NCBI GenBank assembly: GCA_011523505.1
Contig: WTGP01000006.1
Location: 23,810-87,809, forward strand
From: Gammaproteobacteria bacterium
Lineage (GTDB): Bacteria > Pseudomonadota > Gammaproteobacteria > Steroidobacterales > Foliamicaceae
Length of the DNA stretch: 64,000 nucleotides
Direction of reading: 5' to 3'
Shown: positions 60,672-64,000 of the stretch, one piece after another
Layout of the letters: each line of letters starts with the position of its first letter
Position numbering within the stretch: position 1 is the first letter of the stretch
Notes under the pieces: model-generated
The model's input: the letters and a program-made list of their open reading frames with translations, nothing else
What the model was told of the DNA's origin: nothing
Databases searched by the model: none
Position numbers and translations under genes: made by a program

Positions 60672-62078
60672 ATGAAGAAGTTCATCCTGCTCGCCGCGCT
60701 CGCGGCCCTGGCCGGCGTGCCCCTTCCGGGATCGTCGGACAACCTGCTTGAGGTATATGAAAAAGCGCGCATGAGCGACCCGCTGCTGCGCGAGGCCGAG
60801 GCCCGCCTGATGGCTTCCCGGGAAGTCCGGTCGCAGGCCCGCAGCGTTCTTTTCCCGGAAATCGACGCAAACGCCGATTACTCCCGCCAGGATAGCCGCG
60901 CAACCCTGCTGTTCTACGCGCCCACGCCGACCGGCGAATTCGCCCCGATCATCGAATCCAGCACGACCGACGCCTCGTCCACCGCATGGGGTTTCACGCT
61001 GCGCCAGACCATCTTCGACTGGGCCGCCGTCGTTGCCCTGGGCGCCTCGAACGACGTGCTGGCGCAGGGCGAAGCGGACTTCGAAGCCGCACTGCAGGAG
61101 TCCATGCTGCGCACCGCGCAGGCCTATTTCGCGGTGCTGGGCGCGCAAGACGAGCTGACCTCGCAGAGCGCCAACCGCACCGCCATCGCCCGCCAGCTTG
61201 AACAGGCGCAGAAGCGTTTCGAGGTGGGACTGATCGCGATCACGGACGTGCAGGAAGCGCAGGCTGCGCATGACCAGGCGGTAGCCGCCGAGATCGCCGC
61301 CAAGCGGTCCCTGGCCACCGCCGAGGAGCAGTTGCGGGAAATCGTGGGATCGCCCATGCCGGTCGCCAGTCTGACCCGGCCGGGCGAAGGCATGCCGCTG
61401 CCGCTGCCTTCACCCAACGTGGAGCAGTCCTGGATCGACACCGCGCTGCAGCAGAACCCCAACCTGATCTCGGCGCGCATGGCGGCGTCCATCGCCGATG
61501 CCGAGGTCAGGCTACGCCGTTCCGATTACCTTCCCACGCTGGAAATCGTGGCGAATCTGAACGGCAGCAGCGGCGACCGCGAGCGGGTCTTCCGCGGCAT
61601 GGGGGCCGACTACCGCGACAGCTTCCGCAGCGACTCCATCCGGCTGCAGCTTTCGGTGCCGATTTTCGACGGCTTCAACAGGAACTCCCGGGTCCGCGAG
61701 GCCAGGTACCTGCACCGCGCCTCCACCGAGCGCCTCGAGGGCGTGGAGCGGGGGGTCGTGCGCCAGACTCGCGACGCCTTCCTGGGCGTCAGTTCGGAAA
61801 TTTCGCGCGTCAATGCGCTGCGCCAGGCCGTCGCTTCGAGCCAGACCGCGCTGCGGGCCACCGAGGCCGGCTACGAGATCGGCACCCGCACCATCGTGGA
61901 CGTGCTCGATGCGCGCCGCAACCTGGTCCAGGCCGAAACCAATTACGCACGCAGCCGCTACGACTTCATCATCAACGTGCTCAGTCTGAAGAGCGCCGCC
62001 GGCATCCTCACCGAGGAGGACCTGGCCGAAGTCAGCCGCTGGATGGAGCAGGCCGAGCCGGAAGAAGCGGCTCAATAA
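60672..62078 (+). CDS. tolC: TolC-family outer-membrane channel protein
   Basis: This 468-residue protein has a signal peptide (MKKFILLAALAALAGVPLPG) and two tandem helical/beta repeats of the TolC family: LLEVYEKARMSDPLLREAEA at the front and the repeat starting SWIDTALQQNPNLISARMA near residue 255. The mid segment RFEVGLIAITDVQEAQAAHD and its echo YEIGTRTIVDVLDARRNLVQ are hallmarks. It forms the outer-membrane exit duct for type I secretion and multidrug efflux. The last 47 bases overlap the waaA gene on the other strand. Confidence 0.95.
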   Translation: MKKFILLAALAALAGVPLPGSSDNLLEVYEKARMSDPLLREAEARLMASREVRSQARSVLFPEIDANADYSRQDSRATLLFYAPTPTGEFAPIIESSTTDASSTAWGFTLRQTIFDWAAVVALGASNDVLAQGEADFEAALQESMLRTAQAYFAVLGAQDELTSQSANRTAIARQLEQAQKRFEVGLIAITDVQEAQAAHDQAVAAEIAAKRSLATAEEQLREIVGSPMPVASLTRPGEGMPLPLPSPNVEQSWIDTALQQNPNLISARMAASIADAEVRLRRSDYLPTLEIVANLNGSSGDRERVFRGMGADYRDSFRSDSIRLQLSVPIFDGFNRNSRVREARYLHRASTERLEGVERGVVRQTRDAFLGVSSEISRVNALRQAVASSQTALRATEAGYEIGTRTIVDVLDARRNLVQAETNYARSRYDFIINVLSLKSAAGILTEEDLAEVSRWMEQAEPEEAAQ

Positions 62079-63339
62079 GAGCGAGCGTCTCCTCCAGCAC
62101 GTTCTGCCCCGCCGCCAGGCAGTTCCTGGCCGCCTCTCCCGCGCTGCGCTGCGCAAGTTCGCTGTCCAGAAGGCGGGCCAGCCGTCCGGCCAGTTCGCGG
62201 GCGTCATCCACGATGAACAGCGCCCCGGCCTCGCTCAGCAGGCGGGCCGTGTCCCGCGTCTGGAACAGGTGCGGCCCGGCCAGGACCGGCAGGCCGAAGG
62301 CGGCCGGCTCCAGCAGGTTGTGCCCGCCCACCCTCGCGATGCTGCCGCCCACGAAGGCCACGTCGGCGGCGGCGTAGAAGGCGTTCATCTCGCCCAGGGT
62401 ATCCAGCAGGAACACCTGGGCGCCGGGCGGAGGGAACCCGTCGCTGGAGCGTACCCCGATCTTCAGGCCGCTTTGCCTCAGCAATGCGCGCATCGCCGCG
62501 AAGCGCTCGCGATGGCGCGGCGCAATGATCAGCAGCGCATCTTCCCGTCCGGCCAGCACCTGGCGGTGCGCATCCAGCGCCACCTTCTCCTCCGGTTCGT
62601 GGGTGCTGGCGGCAATCCACACGGGCCGGGCGGGCCCGATCGCGCGGCGGATTTCCGCGCCGCGTTCGAGCACGCCGGCTTCGGGCCGGAAATGAAACTT
62701 GAGGTTGCCGGTCACCCGCACGTCCAGGCCGGCGGGACCGAGTTCGGTGAAGCGCCGCGCGTCCTCATCGCTTTGCGCGCCGACCACCCGCACGGCCCGC
62801 AAGGCCGCCGAGACGAGCCCGCGCACGCGCCGGTAGCGGGCATGGGAACGCTCCGACAGGCGGGCGCTCACCATGGCCAGGGGCACGCCCGCGGACCGGC
62901 AGGACGCGTAGAGTCCGGGCCAGATCTCGGTTTCCAGGATGATGCCCAGGGCGGGACGCGCGGCGCGCAGGAAGCGCCGGTTGACGACGCCCAGGTCCAG
63001 CGGCAGGAAGCAATGTGACTGCGATTCGCGCAGGCGGCCCTGGATCGCGGCCGAACCGGCCGGGGTGAAGGCGGTAAGCAGCATGGGCAGGTCGGGGCGG
63101 CGGGCGCGCAGTTCCCCGGCTACGACTGAAAGGGCGCCGGCCTCGCCGAGTGAGGAGCCGTGCAGCCACACGCCTCCCGGGGGAAGCTGCGGAGTCGTGA
63201 AGGTCCAGCGTTCGGACAGGCGGCGGCGCCAGCCGGGATCGCGCGCGGAGCGTGCCAGCATGTAGCCGCACATCGCTGGCGCTCCAATCCACGACAGCGC
63301 CCCGTACGCGCCCAACACCGCCTTGTCACGCAAGGCCAT
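62032..63339 (-). CDS. waaA: 3-deoxy-D-manno-octulosonic acid transferase
   Basis: This 435-residue GT30 glycosyltransferase attaches Kdo to lipid A precursor at the inner membrane. It has an N-terminal membrane helix, WLHGSSLGEAGALSVV near residues 58-73 with the acceptor-side Glu, the ILETEIWPGLYASC block (about 132-145), AASTHEPEEKVAL, and GGSIARVGGHNLLEPAAFG in the nucleotide-sugar domain. Length is normal. Its 3' end overlaps the convergent tolC gene by 47 bases. It is 5 bases after the hldE gene, so LPS inner-core genes are clustered here. Confidence 0.96.
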   Translation of the reverse strand: MALRDKAVLGAYGALSWIGAPAMCGYMLARSARDPGWRRRLSERWTFTTPQLPPGGVWLHGSSLGEAGALSVVAGELRARRPDLPMLLTAFTPAGSAAIQGRLRESQSHCFLPLDLGVVNRRFLRAARPALGIILETEIWPGLYASCRSAGVPLAMVSARLSERSHARYRRVRGLVSAALRAVRVVGAQSDEDARRFTELGPAGLDVRVTGNLKFHFRPEAGVLERGAEIRRAIGPARPVWIAASTHEPEEKVALDAHRQVLAGREDALLIIAPRHRERFAAMRALLRQSGLKIGVRSSDGFPPPGAQVFLLDTLGEMNAFYAAADVAFVGGSIARVGGHNLLEPAAFGLPVLAGPHLFQTRDTARLLSEAGALFIVDDARELAGRLARLLDSELAQRSAGEAARNCLAAGQNVLEETLALIEPLLPARPAPSSG

Positions 63340-63344
63340 GAACG

Positions 63345-64000
63345 TTATTCGGACATCCGTTGAAGGAGGGTGGTGGTGGAGAGGCCGTGGTGGTACGGGA
63401 GGATGGCTACGCGGCCGCCGAGGCGCTTTACGGCATCGGCGCCGGCGATTTCTTCGGGCTTGTAGTCGCCGCCCTTGGCCAGCACGAGCGGACCGACCGC
63501 CTCAATCAGCGCGGCCGGCGTGTCCTCGCTGAAGGGCACGACCCAGTCCACGCTGCCCAGCGCAGCCAGCACCGCCATGCGCTGATCGAGCGGCACGAGC
63601 GGGCGCGAGTCGCCTTTTAGCCTGCGCACCGAATCATCGTCGTTGACCGCCACCATCAGGCGGTCGCCCAGCGCTCGCGCCTCGGCCAGGCTGGCGGTAT
63701 GGCCGGCGTGCAGCAGGTCGAAGCAGCCGTTGGTCATGACCAGGGTCCTGCCCGAGTCGCGCAGCCTCCGTCCGATGGCCGCGGCCTCGGCGGCATCGAC
63801 GATCGCGGATTCGGCCGCGCCCGGCTCGCGAAGCTCTTCGGCGAGGTCTCGCAGGCGAATCGGCGCCACGCCCACGCGGCGCACCACCACGCCCGCGGCG
63901 ACATTGGCCAGGTGCGCCGAGTCCTCCAGTTCCGCGCCGACCGCCAGACCGGCGGCCAGCACCGCCGTCACGGTGTCGCCGGCGCCGGTGACGTCGTAAA
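63345..64000 (-). CDS. hldE: Bifunctional heptose kinase/adenylyltransferase, C-terminal part (5' end outside window)
   Basis: The frame continues off the right edge. At the edge YDVTGAGDTV is the end of the PfkB/ribokinase-type heptose 7-phosphate kinase domain. After a linker, the nucleotidyltransferase domain begins with TNGCFDLLHAGHTASLAEAR (HxGH-type site) and contains GDSRPLVPLDQRMAVLAAL and ILPYHHGLSTT. It makes ADP-heptose precursor for LPS core. About 218 codons are visible of the usual about 475. The next gene downstream is waaA. Confidence 0.95.
   Translation of the reverse strand, partial: YDVTGAGDTVTAVLAAGLAVGAELEDSAHLANVAAGVVVRRVGVAPIRLRDLAEELREPGAAESAIVDAAEAAAIGRRLRDSGRTLVMTNGCFDLLHAGHTASLAEARALGDRLMVAVNDDDSVRRLKGDSRPLVPLDQRMAVLAALGSVDWVVPFSEDTPAALIEAVGPLVLAKGGDYKPEEIAGADAVKRLGGRVAILPYHHGLSTTTLLQRMSE

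Overview
The window is a dense, high-GC bacterial chromosome segment. By eye it holds 58 protein genes of normal size plus one predicted 11-codon leader ORF. There are no rRNA or tRNA genes, no CRISPR array and no transposase or integrase. Gammaproteobacteria is the best fit (inference). The signs are the rpsU-dnaG-rpoD order, a bacterial GlnRS, the succinylase route dapD/dapE, waaA and hldE for LPS core, a TolC-family channel and two large TonB-dependent receptors. Outer-membrane receptors, MFS carriers, a sulfatase and several amidohydrolases suggest a heterotroph living on dissolved organic matter.

Layout. 1-13.7 kb is an accessory catabolic/transport region. It has a sulfatase end, a secreted protein, a TonB-dependent receptor, a 2Fe-2S ferredoxin, an SDR coupled to a sterol-reductase-like membrane protein, three MFS carriers, two Tat-exported DUF1838-type proteins arranged with two related MFS genes, and an Asp/Glu-racemase-fold enzyme. 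13.7-22 kb is a complete histidine utilisation locus (hutF-hutH-hutG with a DUF945 gene, divergent from hutI-hutU) that uses the formiminoglutamate deiminase/N-formylglutamate route. 22-31.9 kb is housekeeping: UMF1-type MFS, family-4 uracil-DNA glycosylase, pssA, proS, acylphosphatase, M24 peptidase, WrbA-like flavoprotein, dapD, dapE and a ProC-like protein. 32-35.7 kb is a three-gene envelope/redox operon headed by a cytochrome c-GLUG fusion. 35.8-41 kb is the macromolecular synthesis cluster rpsU-dnaG-rpoD, interrupted by a PIN/AbrB-type toxin-antitoxin pair and a small membrane protein. 41-44.8 kb carries a fatty-acid hydroxylase family protein, glnS, an SDR and a small coiled-coil membrane protein.

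45-55 kb is a second accessory island: a TonB-dependent receptor, three PuuE/imidase-type polysaccharide-deacetylase-fold proteins, an isochorismatase-fold amidase, a dihydropyrimidinase-type amidohydrolase, an alpha/beta hydrolase, a second racemase-fold enzyme and an SDR. Together they look like an uptake-plus-hydrolysis pathway for a cyclic amide, imide or ureide. 55-57.9 kb is a four-gene overlapping operon (JAMM peptidase, ThiS/CysO-like carrier, rhodanese-ThiF activating enzyme, cysteine synthase). It matches the protein-thiocarboxylate route to cysteine known from actinobacteria. 57.9-64 kb carries a proton-pumping pyrophosphatase, a protein-isoaspartate methyltransferase, a TolC-family protein, waaA and the end of hldE.

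A dispersed palindromic element, with a 7-bp/3-nt core hairpin, occurs at five places. Three copies lie inside reading frames and alter the N-terminal regions of proteins. Genes are tightly packed, with many 4-bp start/stop overlaps, and no gene-free stretch exceeds 300 bases.
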